From positions 1,736,001 through 1,800,000 of the forward strand of contig BCJU01000004.1 in assembly GCA_001600355.1 (NCBI GenBank): a stretch of 64,000 bases of DNA, in the 5' to 3' direction. A program made the position numbers and the translations under genes. The stretch is from Meira nashicola. Taxonomy: Eukaryota; Basidiomycota; Exobasidiomycetes; Exobasidiales; Brachybasidiaceae. The first letter of the stretch is position 1, and each line of letters starts with the position of its first letter. Shown in pieces: positions 20,796 through 31,062 of this stretch. The notes under the pieces were generated by a model. That model ran no database searches, was not told where the DNA came from, and worked only from the letters and a program-made list of their open reading frames with translations.

Positions 20796-21119
20796 TGCTG
20801 GTGATTGTAAGACGCGGTCAGCATCGATGTAAGACAAAGGAATTTGTTATTTATAAAGTTGAGAAGGAAGTCTCTCCACGCGACAATAATGAATTCTTAA
20901 TAACATTTTTAATATGCAAGTGCAACCGTGCATTTATTCGCGTCAACGCCGCCGCTTACCGTGCGATACGGGTAGGTGCATTTAATCAATACTACAAAGT
21001 CTTAGCTTAGATCATCATCATCAATTGCAACCTCAGACATCAAGCGAAAAGAAGGAAGGGAGTGAAATATAAGTTTTGGTTAACGAACGGTCTGGAAGCA
21101 AAAACAAAAAAAAAGATAG
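20796..21119. other. Intergenic, QUTR-like gene to 5S rRNA
   Basis: Promoter side of the QUTR-like gene and 3' flank of the 5S gene. The A9 run on the plus strand (21106-21114) is the T-tract terminator of 5S. Nothing else recognised. Confidence 0.5.
21106..21114 (-). terminator. RNA polymerase III T-tract terminator
   Basis: Nine T residues on the minus strand, starting 5 nt after the 3' end of the 5S rRNA gene: the standard Pol III stop signal. Confidence 0.85.
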
Positions 21120-21237
21120 AACTGCAGCACCCAGGATTCCCGCGTGGTCCCCCACCGCAGTACTGACTAGGCGATACCGTGCTTGACTTCGCAGATCGGA
21201 CGGGATGCGGTACTTTCACGGTTCTATGGCCGCAGAT
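21120..21237 (-). rRNA. 5S ribosomal RNA
   Basis: A 118-nt minus-strand sequence with the full set of fungal 5S hallmarks: the 5' end ATCTGCGGCCATA, the block CCGCATCCCGTCCGATCTGC, the AAGTCAAGCACGG internal control region (C box), the GGTGGGGGACCACGCGGGAA block, and a 3' end GGGTGCTGCAGTT. The 5' and 3' ends pair to form helix I. A T9 Pol III terminator follows. It stands alone between protein genes and is not part of an rDNA unit, which fits the dispersed 5S genes of many fungi. Confidence 0.95.
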
Positions 21238-22587
21238 GGAGAGAATGGTCGTGGTTATGTATATGGATGTGATAATTGATTCAAATTGACACAGCTTGGA
21301 AAATGTTGCCCCGAAAAGATGACTAATGTGTTTTGCATAATGATGATGATGATGATGACGATTATGCATTATGATGATGGTGGTGAAAAATTTGAAAAGG
21401 AAGAGATGAAGATTGGATAGTGAGAATCCAGCCACTTTTCCAGAATCATGAATGACATTTGACTACGAGAAAAGTGGATGCAGGAAATGCGAGTGAAGAT
21501 GTTGGTTGATCTTTGATACCCCGTCAAAAGAAAAGAATCATCTTCTTCATTATTTTCCATTCAATTGAATCGTTGATTAAAATGCAATGAAGAGAAAAAG
21601 TTGACGGGCGCAAAATGCAAGATGGCTATGAGATGGGCGGCGGCTTACAGAAAAAAAGTATATTGAGCGCCAAGCGCGGTTTTTTGGGGGGGAAGCCAAC
21701 ATTCAATTTTCATAAACACTACCTCCTTAAGGCGTTTCCCATTAAAATGCCAAGACAATTTTATTTACCCAACGCCATCATCTAGATCTACCTTTTTCTT
21801 TCTTTTTTATGGTGAAAATGAATCAACTGACAGCCAAAAGGATGGCATTTAAAATTCAACTGTACCGATAAGGGAAAAATGAATGAAAACCGTAATTGGA
21901 GTTTGGGCGATCATTTAAAAATTTAATTTTCAGCCGGATTATAATAATGATGAACTGTTCTCTTACCCACTTGTTTATTGGGTTTCAAGCCTCCAAAAAC
22001 AAAAAGGCTGTACAACATATAACCCACATACACTGCTTGGCTGGCGTTTTTTATTTTTGCACTGCGTTCACCATCATCCTTTTCAACACACGCCCCTCCT
22101 GCGGTGAAATAGAGAAAGAAAAAGCGTTGATTGAAGTGAAAGACAACTAAAGTATGATGCGTATTGATGGCGAAGCAAAACAATCACAGCCACTTAGGCA
22201 CATTAAAAAAGAAAAGAAAAGAAGACGAATTGAAAAAAATAAAAAAGAAACATATAAGACTACAAAAAATAAATCCTCTTTTTTTTCATTCAATCTCCGA
22301 CTCAATTCAATTCACTTTTTTCGTCTAGAATAAAGTTTTCGATTGGTAAATTTTATACTACTTTTCGTTTTCTTTATCGGCCATATTTTCATTTAAACTT
22401 CTTTAATCGTTCGCCGGCGGACGAAAAGAGAGACAAGAAGAAAAACAATTTTACTATTAATTGTCATTCTTACTCAAGTTTCAAAACAACATCATCATCT
22501 TATAATCGAAAACAATCACAAAGGCAAACAAGCAAAAAAGCACAATCTTATTTTTATTTTCATCAAACACAACAAAAATTAAACGAA
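21238..22587. other. Long intergenic region, 5S rRNA to orphan exon
   Basis: About 1.35 kb. It includes a short (ATG)n run near 21340-21360 and AT-rich sequence. The last 200 bp is an A- and CAA-rich tract with few secondary structures, the typical look of a fungal 5' leader for the frame starting at 22588. No tRNA or second 5S copy seen. Confidence 0.5.
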
Positions 22588-23116
22588 ATGGCAGAAGTTT
22601 TACCGATTCAAAATGTGGTAGATGTAACAACGGCTAAAATTCATTCTGCTACTGCTATGATCAATTCTACTACAACGAATACAACAAATACAACAACAAC
22701 TACAACCATTCCGGCTAATCCTCTTCCATCTACTAATAATGCAAATCGATTAGGTCGCTCGGCTAAACAAACTAGTAATTCAAACCCAAAATCTTCACAA
22801 CCAGTAAGAAAAGTACGGTAAGTGTTTTTTTTCTTCTTCTTTTTCATTTCAATCTTATCCGTCACACGATCGCCATCGATTTGATCTCATCTTAAGCGGC
22901 GGGCCAACTGTAGGACTAGTCCTATAGTCTATGTTGGCCGGCTAAAGTTTGCTCTTTCGTTCTTGCAGTACGCCAACGCCTTTCCGCACGCACTGTGCAT
23001 GCATTCTTTTGACAGATTATGTGCATGAAAAGATTGTACTTCCTTTACGCCTGCGCCGCTTAAATTACGCCAGATTTATGCTGCAAGGGCATAAACCAGG
23101 TACACGAGCACACTGA
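22588..23116 (+). CDS. Hypothetical small protein; probable two-exon gene
   Basis: An ATG after a long A-rich leader opens a Thr/Asn-rich frame that runs into a perfect donor (GTAAGT at 22818). Unspliced, it stops one codon later (77 residues). A strong acceptor (GCTAAAG, then a pyrimidine tract, TTGCAG) lies at 22968. Joining 22588-22817 to 22969-23116 keeps frame for another 49 codons to a TGA and gives 125 residues. I do not recognise the product: residues 15-55 are low-complexity Thr/Asn, and the second exon is basic and could be non-coding sequence that is open by chance. It may instead be the first exon of a longer transcript including the MAP kinase downstream, but I found no in-frame join to it. 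Moderate confidence in a transcribed gene start, low in the 3' structure. Confidence 0.35.
22902..22939. repeat. Interrupted palindrome in the putative intron
   Basis: A 14-bp perfect palindrome TAGGACTAGTCCTA (22911-22924) sits between outer 7-bp arms GGCCAAC (22902-22908) and GTTGGCC (22933-22939). Together they could form a long hairpin with an internal loop. Role unknown. Confidence 0.6.
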
Positions 23117-23871
23117 GAAAAAGGCGTTGGGTTTAAACAGGGCGTGACGCTAAATCAACTTTTATTCGGCGTTCATGCTGCATAAACCTGTCAGACTACT
23201 TACTACTGTTGGTCTTGTCAAGCAAGGGTCAAAGCGTACTTTATCCTTCTTCCCGCCTTCCTTTGTCGTTATTGCTTGTTTGTTGGTTATTGCATTGCAA
23301 TGATGACAAACATTCAAAGCTTTGACCTCATCTGATACAATCAACTATACAAGGCGTTCTTCACTGCACGCCTTCGGGCCCGCATTTCAAAACGCCATTG
23401 ATTGGTTTTGTTTTGTTGCGCCCCTTTCCGACTGTCAACATGACGTACGACTGGTATGTTTTGATAAATTTCATTAGGGTGGCGTACAAGATGAAACAGG
23501 AGTTTCTATACAATCAATTCGCCATACATGCGCACACAAAATAAAGTTGGAAAAATTTCAAAACTTAATAAATCTTTATATAAAGTCAGATTGAAAATCA
23601 AAGTACAAAAAAAGCTGACGATCAAAACATTTTATTTTTCCCTTTCTCTCTTTACAACTTCATTCTTCTTCCTTTGTTCTCTTTCAAACATACTCACGCG
23701 TGCGTGTACTTCTTTTCAACAAATACAACAATCGTACGACTGGTTCGTTCGCATTTCTTTTCTTTTTCTGGACCCCTTTGTGTCCGACACAACACACTCA
23801 AAAATACACACGCATACATTTGCTTTTTAATCGCTGTATCTTGCTCAACAATCATTCACACATTCACAACA
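23117..23871. other. Intergenic / MAP kinase promoter and leader
   Basis: Promoter of the MAP kinase. The last 250 bp is CT-rich with CACA runs, typical of a fungal leader, and includes ACGCGT near 23697. The open frame upstream of the kinase ATG has no ATG of its own and reads like leader sequence. Confidence 0.5.
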
Positions 23872-25683
23872 ATGACGGATTCTGCAACTCATCCATACGC
23901 TTTCGTCACGATCAAACATGCATTACAATCAACAATCGGCAATTCGGATAAACGAACGATCAATTCTGATGATTTAATTTATGATGATGAATTTCCAACT
24001 TCAATCGCTCCTTCAAATGCATCTTGTTCTTCTTCTTCTTCTGCCGGTTCTTCTCTTGGCGCTTCAACTTCAATGATCTCTTTGGCCGATTCCGTCGATT
24101 CATCAAACGATTCTTCCGAACTTTCACATGATGATACCGATGACGGATACAATACTCCCGATGATGATGATATTCGACGAATCAATATTGATAACAACAA
24201 ACTTAAATCTGACACAATTATCGATTTTCCAACTCCTGTCATTGCTTCTGGCGGTCTTGATGCTGGCTTGGACGCTGAATGCATCTTTATGACCGGCTCG
24301 GCCGATTATCATGATCATACTGGCGCAAATTTGGGTACAAAATCTGCCATTGCAAAACTTTTGGCTGAATCTGCAACTGCAACTTCGATCGTAAATGTTT
24401 CGAATGATAATGAAACTACTCAAACTACTGTCGTTGAAACTGAACCTTCTGCTGCTGATGACAACTCACTTGTTAAATCACACGTTGCAACACCCGTAAC
24501 TGCTATCGCCAAACCTGTTCCTGCTGTCGTTGCACCTGTTTCTGAACCTACCGCTGCTACTCGTTTGATCAACACAACGAAATACGCAATCACTAAAAAA
24601 CAAACTCCTGGTCAATCATTGGGCAAACATAGATTCAACGTTGGAACAAGGTATCGTGTTTGCGATGTGATCGGTGAAGGTGCATATGGAGTCGTTTGCA
24701 GTGCCGTTCATCGTTCAAGCGGTCAAAAAGTTGCCATTAAAAAAATTCAACCATTCGAACATCAAATGTTTGCTTTACGTACAATGCGTGAGCTTAAACT
24801 TTTACGATTTTTTCAAGAAATGGACGTTTGCGAAAATATTATTAGTATTTTAGATGTCGTCAAAGCACCAACATATGAACAATTTAACGAAGTTTATTTC
24901 ATTCAAGAATTAATGGAAACTGATTTACACAGAGTTGTAAGAAGTCAAAAATTATCAGATGATCATGCACAATATTTCGTTTATCAAATTTTACGTGCAC
25001 TCAAAGTGATGCATTCGGCAGATGTTATTCATCGTGATTTAAAGCCAAGTAACGTTTTACTCAATGCAAATTGCGATTTAAAAGTTTGCGATTTCGGATT
25101 AGCACGTAGTCTTTTAACCGCTGAACCAGGAGGTGAAACAGGATTTATGACCGAATACGTTGCAACTCGTTGGTATCGTGCACCTGAAATTATGCTCACA
25201 TTTAAACAATATACAAAAGCGATTGATATTTGGGCAGTTGGTTGTATTTTGGCAGAAATGATTACAGGTCGTCCTTTATTCCCTGGTCGTGATTATCATC
25301 ATCAAATTTCTTTAATTTTGGACGTTTTAGGTACACCTTCGATCGATGATTGGTATGCAATAGGTTCAAGAAGATCAAGAGATTATATTCGTCAAATGCC
25401 TTTACGTAAACGTAAAGACTTTTCAAAATTATTCCCAACTGCAAGTTCTGATGCATTAGACTTTTTACAAAAAACATTAGCTTTTAATCCTAAAAAACGT
25501 CCGACAGTTGAAGAATGTCTTGCACATCCTTATTTGGCTGCTTATCATGATCCAGAAGATGAACCAAGCGTTCATAGCCTTGCTCCCGAATATTTCTCTT
25601 ACGATTTACAGCCACGTCCTTCTGCACAAGAATTACGTCGTGAAATGTGGGATGAAATTGAATCATTACCACGATATATTTAA
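23872..25683 (+). CDS. MAP kinase, Fus3/Kss1 (Kpp2/Kpp6) class, with long N-terminal extension
   Basis: 603 residues. The catalytic domain spans about 260-585: Gly loop GEGAYGVV, HRDLKPSN (387), DFGLARS, activation loop TEY (T427/Y429), VATRWYRAPEIMLTFKQYTKAID and DYHHQISLILDVLGTP, which mark it as the pheromone/filamentation ERK class rather than the Slt2 or Hog1 class. An acidic common-docking segment (DPEDEP) lies near the C-terminus. Residues 1-255 are a Ser/Asp/Thr/Ala-rich disordered extension, absent from yeast Fus3/Kss1 and Kpp2 but reminiscent of Ustilago Kpp6, which acts in appressorium penetration. Equivalence to Kpp6 is inference. Start chosen at the first ATG (MTDSATHPYAF), which has a clean CACA-rich leader. 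The gene is tail-to-tail with the formin, with a 189-bp spacer. Confidence 0.9.
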   Translation: MTDSATHPYAFVTIKHALQSTIGNSDKRTINSDDLIYDDEFPTSIAPSNASCSSSSSAGSSLGASTSMISLADSVDSSNDSSELSHDDTDDGYNTPDDDDIRRINIDNNKLKSDTIIDFPTPVIASGGLDAGLDAECIFMTGSADYHDHTGANLGTKSAIAKLLAESATATSIVNVSNDNETTQTTVVETEPSAADDNSLVKSHVATPVTAIAKPVPAVVAPVSEPTAATRLINTTKYAITKKQTPGQSLGKHRFNVGTRYRVCDVIGEGAYGVVCSAVHRSSGQKVAIKKIQPFEHQMFALRTMRELKLLRFFQEMDVCENIISILDVVKAPTYEQFNEVYFIQELMETDLHRVVRSQKLSDDHAQYFVYQILRALKVMHSADVIHRDLKPSNVLLNANCDLKVCDFGLARSLLTAEPGGETGFMTEYVATRWYRAPEIMLTFKQYTKAIDIWAVGCILAEMITGRPLFPGRDYHHQISLILDVLGTPSIDDWYAIGSRRSRDYIRQMPLRKRKDFSKLFPTASSDALDFLQKTLAFNPKKRPTVEECLAHPYLAAYHDPEDEPSVHSLAPEYFSYDLQPRPSAQELRREMWDEIESLPRYI

Positions 25684-25872
25684 ATGAACTTTTCTTTCAA
25701 AGTGTTCTTCTGTTTTTCTCTCTATTGTATTGTACATTCTCATCATCATCATCTTCTCATTAGCAATCCGCACTCATATACAGACTCCAAGAAACCCTTT
25801 TTTGTATCTATCTTACTTCAATTCGATTTAATAGCTATATCATGACAAGTCCATTATAAATACAACAAATCA

Positions 25873-28800
25873 TTATGTATCGTAAAACATTCGTGATAAT
25901 GGTCGATGATTTGTCTTTTCTTGGGGACGTCTCATGCTTTTTCTCGATAAAGTATGTTGTTTCATAGTAGATCCTTCAGATAAATCATCTTCGTTGAAAA
26001 TCGTTCCACCACCACTACGTAAAATATTACTGCCGCGCATACTTCCGAATGAAATCGTACCTTGTGCTTCTGTATCATTTGAAGCAGAAGCCGTAAATGC
26101 ATCAATCTCTCCTTGTTTCTTAGCAGCAGCAGCGGCAACACGACCAAACGTACGTGCTCCTTTAGCATTCATCATATTTTCCAAATCCATCAAATCATTA
26201 AAATCATCCTCTTCTTCGTCCTTACTTGCTTTCTTTTCATCCGGCATATTCAGGATAGAATGTCTAGTAGTCGTTCGAGTGCGACCCATTTGATTCGTTC
26301 TACGCACAGATTGAAAGCGAGAAGCGGTAGGAGTTGGATCATTGTCTTTTTGCATAACATTCGTTTCATTTGCGCCTCCTTTGATCGTAGCAGTACTCAT
26401 ATCGCGAACATGAGCTGCACTTTCTTCCTCTTCTTTTCCACTTTCACCACGAATAGTCGACTCACGTTCATGTGTGATTGTACTTTGTCTGGAATGTGCC
26501 GTGTTTGAGTCGTCTGCTTCCATTGTATCTTCTTCTGATGCCTTTTGAGGTGCATCCTCTTGAACGATAGGCTTCTCTATCTCTTTGGCAACTTTTACAA
26601 TCTCTTGCTCGCTTTGCTCTTGTTCTTTTTGTCGCCTTTCGGCTTGTTTGGCTTTGATGGATTGAAGTAAGGTATCCGTAACAACATTAGGTGCGACAGA
26701 GGAATTACCAGTAAGATTATTATTGACAGCATTCATCTTTGTAATTTGTTTTTGTCTTTCGGCTGCTTTCTTTTCATTTTCCGCTACTTCAACTTCAGCT
26801 TGCATTAAACTTTGACCGAAAGATCCAATCATATTAAATAAATCTTCCATCTTTGTAGATCGATCATCTTCTCCGTAATAACGAATTAAATGTTCTGCAT
26901 CTTGAACGATTAAAGAATGAAAATTACGAATTTGTTCAATTTGCGGTTTGACCAATTGAATGAATACATTACCGCAATTCACAAATCTATCTCCAGGTAA
27001 TGGCGTACCCATCCGATCCACAGCAGCGACGTGCTCTTGAACAAAATCTAATCCTTTTCCAAGTGCAGCAACAGAAGCAGACAAAGTTTGTGAACCAACA
27101 CGACCAGCAGGCTCGATATGCTCACATTCGTCCAAATAACCAATAAGAGCTGTATCCTCCCGATTCAAAACTTTGACCAAGAAGTGCAATAAAGTAGGTG
27201 TAATAATAATCCCATTCTGTTTACCATGCGGTACTGCTGCCCTCGTCTCGCGTAATTTTTGCAAATCCGACAAAGCGAATCCTTGTGCATTTCCTCGAAA
27301 AGTTTTATTATTCAAAATATTACCCAATAACAAAACATGCTTTAAGATTACTTTGAACTTTTTGCATTCTCGCATTTCATCTATAGCAGCTCGAATAGTG
27401 TTTAGATCAGGTTGAATTTCTTGAATTTCCGATTCGAATTTACGCATAAATATCATGCAATCAAGTCTTTGCTGTAATTTTGGAAATCCTAGCATTTCGT
27501 TGATAAATTGATCTGCTTTACTGAGAGAATTAATTTCACCTTGATAATCTCGAACAAGTTTCATTTCATCAGCTGTCGGTACGCAACTTCTGATGGCTTT
27601 CAAATTATCTAAAGATAAATCTTTAGCTTCCACATCGAGAAGAGCTGATCGAATGGCGCTGAATGGTAATTTGATACGTGATAATAAGATTGCAATATTT
27701 TGAGCTCTTTGCAAATCAATCAATGTTGACGGTTTCTTTATTCCATTTTCAGCTGCACTTTCTTTTGGTCGAACGTCTGGATTTATATTTGTAAAAGAAA
27801 ACAATCCATCCAATTCATCAACCGAAACATCAACTTGATTTTCAGGTAAATCGTTCCAAACAGTTTTAACTACTGTTTGCATTGGTAATTTACTCCACAT
27901 CAAAGCCTTTCTTCTCTTTTCCGGAACTTTTGGCATAACAATTGCTCCTGGTGGTGGAGGAGGAGGTCTAGGTATACCATTCATCATCGGAGGCGGAGGT
28001 GGAGCGGGCATTGGTGGAGGAGGCGGAATACCATTAGTACCTTTTAGCATCGGTGGTGGCGGTGGCGGAGGAGGTGGGGGAGGAGGACCGCCACCAGAAG
28101 GTGCAAGATTAGGCGGGCAAATAGCAATAAAAGCTGGCATCGGTGGCGGAGGCGGAGGAGGAGGTGGGGGAGGAGGCGTTGTTTGAGTAGCAGATTGCTG
28201 TGAGGCGAGTACTTGGATGGGAGCTGGAGGAGCTGATGGCGGTAGGACAGTAATCTCTTCTTCAACTTCGTCCGGTTGACTCTCTTTGTTCTTCTCTTCC
28301 TCCTCAGATCTCTCAAAGGTGGGATCCGAAGGTGCTTCCTTGTCTTGATCGGGTGTATCTTGTACAACATCTGGTTCCGGACCTTTATCTGCTGTGACAG
28401 GTAGAGTTGCATTGTTCGGACTCATATCTTGATCTTGCACAACCACCTCGTGCGGAACTCCGGATTCTTTCTGAAAAGATTTGGCGATATCATTCTCAAT
28501 ATGTGCGTCTATAACCTTTGTTTCTTCAGCAGCGATGGTCTCTGTCTTTTCTTGATCTTCGATGAAAGGTGCTTGGATTGCGACCGCTTCTTCCGTTGCA
28601 TTTTCTGTAGCCAGATTCTCTTCCTGTACTTCTTTTCGTAGCAGACTTAGACGGTTCGGCATGACATCATGAATTACCTCAGGCAAATGCTCAGATTCGA
28701 TCAAAGAAGAAGGTCGAACATCTGCAACAACATTCTCAACTTCTTCATCTTCACTTATTGTCATTGACTTTCTCGTCATCCTTGGACTGAAATCTGCAGA

Positions 28801-31062
28801 AGAAACGACAGTTGAAGAATCGAAAACTGTACTACTTGCAGCGTCAGATCCGCTTTGTTGATGCAAATCATTCAAAGTATCAAAAACAGCCTTTTCAAAT
28901 ATTCTGTCATCTTGTTCTTGATCATTTTGTGCTAATTCTGCTTCAAATGTATCAGCTGGAATATCATCTTGCTTTGTTTCGTCGATAATAGGTTCTTCTT
29001 GGATAGATTCACCATCTTGTTCTTCCTCATCCTCTTCGTCAGTCTCACTAATACTGCTGACGGATAAAGTTGAACTTCTGATATTATGATCTTTTCGTTC
29101 TGCTTTTGCTTTCGTTGCTTGTAAAACAGCATCCGACGTAAGCGTACGAGGAGGAGCGCTCTCTGAAGTTGTCCAACCTGCTACACTGATAATGTTCCAA
29201 GCCCAAGAAGAAACTACTGAATCCGTAAAGCTCATTCTTGAAGAAGCAATAGAAGGACTTCTTTCTCGACTATCGTATTCCTTCGCAGAAGAAATTTCTG
29301 AATTCTTCGATTCATGTTGATTGATCAAAAATATTTTGCGATCGATAGGCAAAGTTAACATTGCTGATCTGCTATGTGTGGGAATATCCAAATCATCCAT
29401 CAAACTTTCGAATTTATTTTTAACTTCATTCTCATCCATCTCATCTGCCTGTATTAAACCAGTTTGAGACGTAGGCGAGGAAGGCAATGTTGGGGATTTG
29501 AGGGATGCCATACTTTGGGGACGTTCGTTAAGTTGCATAGGACCGCTGATGACTCTTTTTGTAGATCTCTGAGGTGAAGAAGGCGAGCTAGGTTTCTGTT
29601 CAGGCAAAGGTTCCTCTGCCGAAGATCCAAGCCATCCTTCAAACATTCTACTAAGACGTGATGCAGAAGCAGAATATATAGAAGAACGATTAACATCAGA
29701 AGGGCTAGAAGGCTCATCTTGTTTATCCCGAGAGGAAGATGATTTAGCCTTTAAAGTACCTTCTCCTTCTTCTCCTTCGTCAATCTGATCTTGTTGAATC
29801 GAACGTGAAAGAGCATCAAGCTCAGAATCTCCCGTTTGAAGCATATCGTTGCGCCTCAATATTTTCGAAACAGTCTCTTCTTCCTCTTGCGCTTCTTGGG
29901 TGGAAAGCATAGCCGCTCCAGCTGCTTTACCAAAACTCATTGAACCCCACAAATTGTTGAAGAAACTGTTTTGTTCTTCTTCATTGGAAGTCGGCGCCAA
30001 ATCAATCTTTTGATTTTGTATCTGTCGAGGATATGGTAGTGGATTGGCTCCATTTCTAACGGGCTTTTTACGTTGTGTCATTAATGATGCTTCTCGGGTA
30101 TATTTTGAGAATCCCATTGCAACATTACCCAATCTGTTAAGCCAAGAAGCAGAAATTGTGAAAAATAGTCTTGGATATGCATCAGGTGGTCCAGGCAGAT
30201 GAACAAGATGTTCTGGCAAAGCTAATTTTGCGGAAAGAGCGGGAGGCGGAGGCAAAGAGATTTCTTCGGAATTGACATCTGCTAAAGCATATTCTATTCG
30301 AACGCTTCTTGCGCCTTGCATAACTACTTTTCGAATTCCTAACTCTTCACGAACACATTCGAGTAATTCGGAAGCATGACTACCCCTTCCGCTTGCTAAA
30401 GGATCAAGTCGCCTGGATGCAGGTAAGAACCAAACACGACCTTGCCAGCCATCAGCAATTTCCGGAACATGTGCGAATCGTAATCGGACTGCTAAACCTG
30501 GCGCACCACAAACAAGTCGTAATCTTGGTGTACGTAATTGTCCAGAGATTGCATAATCTGTTAACGCAACTTCATGATCGAATGCTGATAGCCTATCCAC
30601 GTTTGCTGCTAACAAAGAAGCATGAAAAGATCGTTTTTTTCCATCTCCTTGTGGAGTGACGAATGCATGTAAGAAGGAGTGAATTGGTGTATCCAATGGT
30701 AATAATCCATCCCCTACCTCATCCAATTCATCTTGATCCCATTCACGATCCGAAGGAGAAACTTCTACAGCTTGTAAAGCCCAAGGCATTCCTAAAGTAT
30801 CTATCCACCATGTTCCAACGCTATGTGATCCAGAAGCTGCTAAGCCAGAATTTGATGAAAATGCGGAAGGGTCATAATTTGAGCCAAAGACGTTTTGAAG
30901 TGATTCATTGTTGGATGTATTTGAAAGTAGTGACCAAATCAGATCGGCAGCTGTGATATGTACATTTTGCAAAGCAGAACCAACGTTTAAGATCGATTGA
31001 CAATCTGGCAAGATGACTGGTAGTGGCTTGTACTTTGATGTTGAAACATTATTCCTTTGCAT
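25873..31062 (-). CDS. Formin (FH1-FH2), 1729 aa
   Basis: Nucleates and elongates unbranched actin filaments. FH1 is at about residues 957-1040, with three blocks of 8-12 consecutive prolines plus shorter ones that deliver profilin-actin. FH2 is at about 1055-1450, starting KRRKALMWSKLPMQTVVKTVWNDL and including the lasso/knob region and the GNILNNKTFRGNAQGFALSDLQKL segment. The C-terminal tail holds coiled-coil, Glu-rich sequence and a segment (FNDLMDLENMMNAKG, about 1625) that might be a weak DAD-like helix. The N-terminal 330 residues are ordered but do not look like a standard GBD/FH3; residues 350-950 are acidic and disordered. It is either a non-diaphanous formin (compare Ustilago Srf1) or a very diverged one. 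The ATG at 31062 may be internal if there are unseen upstream exons. Confidence 0.9.
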   Translation of the reverse strand: MQRNNVSTSKYKPLPVILPDCQSILNVGSALQNVHITAADLIWSLLSNTSNNESLQNVFGSNYDPSAFSSNSGLAASGSHSVGTWWIDTLGMPWALQAVEVSPSDREWDQDELDEVGDGLLPLDTPIHSFLHAFVTPQGDGKKRSFHASLLAANVDRLSAFDHEVALTDYAISGQLRTPRLRLVCGAPGLAVRLRFAHVPEIADGWQGRVWFLPASRRLDPLASGRGSHASELLECVREELGIRKVVMQGARSVRIEYALADVNSEEISLPPPPALSAKLALPEHLVHLPGPPDAYPRLFFTISASWLNRLGNVAMGFSKYTREASLMTQRKKPVRNGANPLPYPRQIQNQKIDLAPTSNEEEQNSFFNNLWGSMSFGKAAGAAMLSTQEAQEEEETVSKILRRNDMLQTGDSELDALSRSIQQDQIDEGEEGEGTLKAKSSSSRDKQDEPSSPSDVNRSSIYSASASRLSRMFEGWLGSSAEEPLPEQKPSSPSSPQRSTKRVISGPMQLNERPQSMASLKSPTLPSSPTSQTGLIQADEMDENEVKNKFESLMDDLDIPTHSRSAMLTLPIDRKIFLINQHESKNSEISSAKEYDSRERSPSIASSRMSFTDSVVSSWAWNIISVAGWTTSESAPPRTLTSDAVLQATKAKAERKDHNIRSSTLSVSSISETDEEDEEEQDGESIQEEPIIDETKQDDIPADTFEAELAQNDQEQDDRIFEKAVFDTLNDLHQQSGSDAASSTVFDSSTVVSSADFSPRMTRKSMTISEDEEVENVVADVRPSSLIESEHLPEVIHDVMPNRLSLLRKEVQEENLATENATEEAVAIQAPFIEDQEKTETIAAEETKVIDAHIENDIAKSFQKESGVPHEVVVQDQDMSPNNATLPVTADKGPEPDVVQDTPDQDKEAPSDPTFERSEEEEKNKESQPDEVEEEITVLPPSAPPAPIQVLASQQSATQTTPPPPPPPPPPPPMPAFIAICPPNLAPSGGGPPPPPPPPPPPPMLKGTNGIPPPPPMPAPPPPPMMNGIPRPPPPPPGAIVMPKVPEKRRKALMWSKLPMQTVVKTVWNDLPENQVDVSVDELDGLFSFTNINPDVRPKESAAENGIKKPSTLIDLQRAQNIAILLSRIKLPFSAIRSALLDVEAKDLSLDNLKAIRSCVPTADEMKLVRDYQGEINSLSKADQFINEMLGFPKLQQRLDCMIFMRKFESEIQEIQPDLNTIRAAIDEMRECKKFKVILKHVLLLGNILNNKTFRGNAQGFALSDLQKLRETRAAVPHGKQNGIIITPTLLHFLVKVLNREDTALIGYLDECEHIEPAGRVGSQTLSASVAALGKGLDFVQEHVAAVDRMGTPLPGDRFVNCGNVFIQLVKPQIEQIRNFHSLIVQDAEHLIRYYGEDDRSTKMEDLFNMIGSFGQSLMQAEVEVAENEKKAAERQKQITKMNAVNNNLTGNSSVAPNVVTDTLLQSIKAKQAERRQKEQEQSEQEIVKVAKEIEKPIVQEDAPQKASEEDTMEADDSNTAHSRQSTITHERESTIRGESGKEEEESAAHVRDMSTATIKGGANETNVMQKDNDPTPTASRFQSVRRTNQMGRTRTTTRHSILNMPDEKKASKDEEEDDFNDLMDLENMMNAKGARTFGRVAAAAAKKQGEIDAFTASASNDTEAQGTISFGSMRGSNILRSGGGTIFNEDDLSEGSTMKQHTLSRKSMRRPQEKTNHRPLSRMFYDT

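Noticed and set aside
20796..20837. N-terminal extension of the QUTR-like frame
   Set aside because: The upstream 14 codons begin with TTG, not ATG; the first ATG is at 20795.
23674..23871. 66-residue N-terminal extension of the MAP kinase frame
   Set aside because: It has no ATG before 23872 and reads as a CT- and CACA-rich leader; the first ATG gives a normal start.
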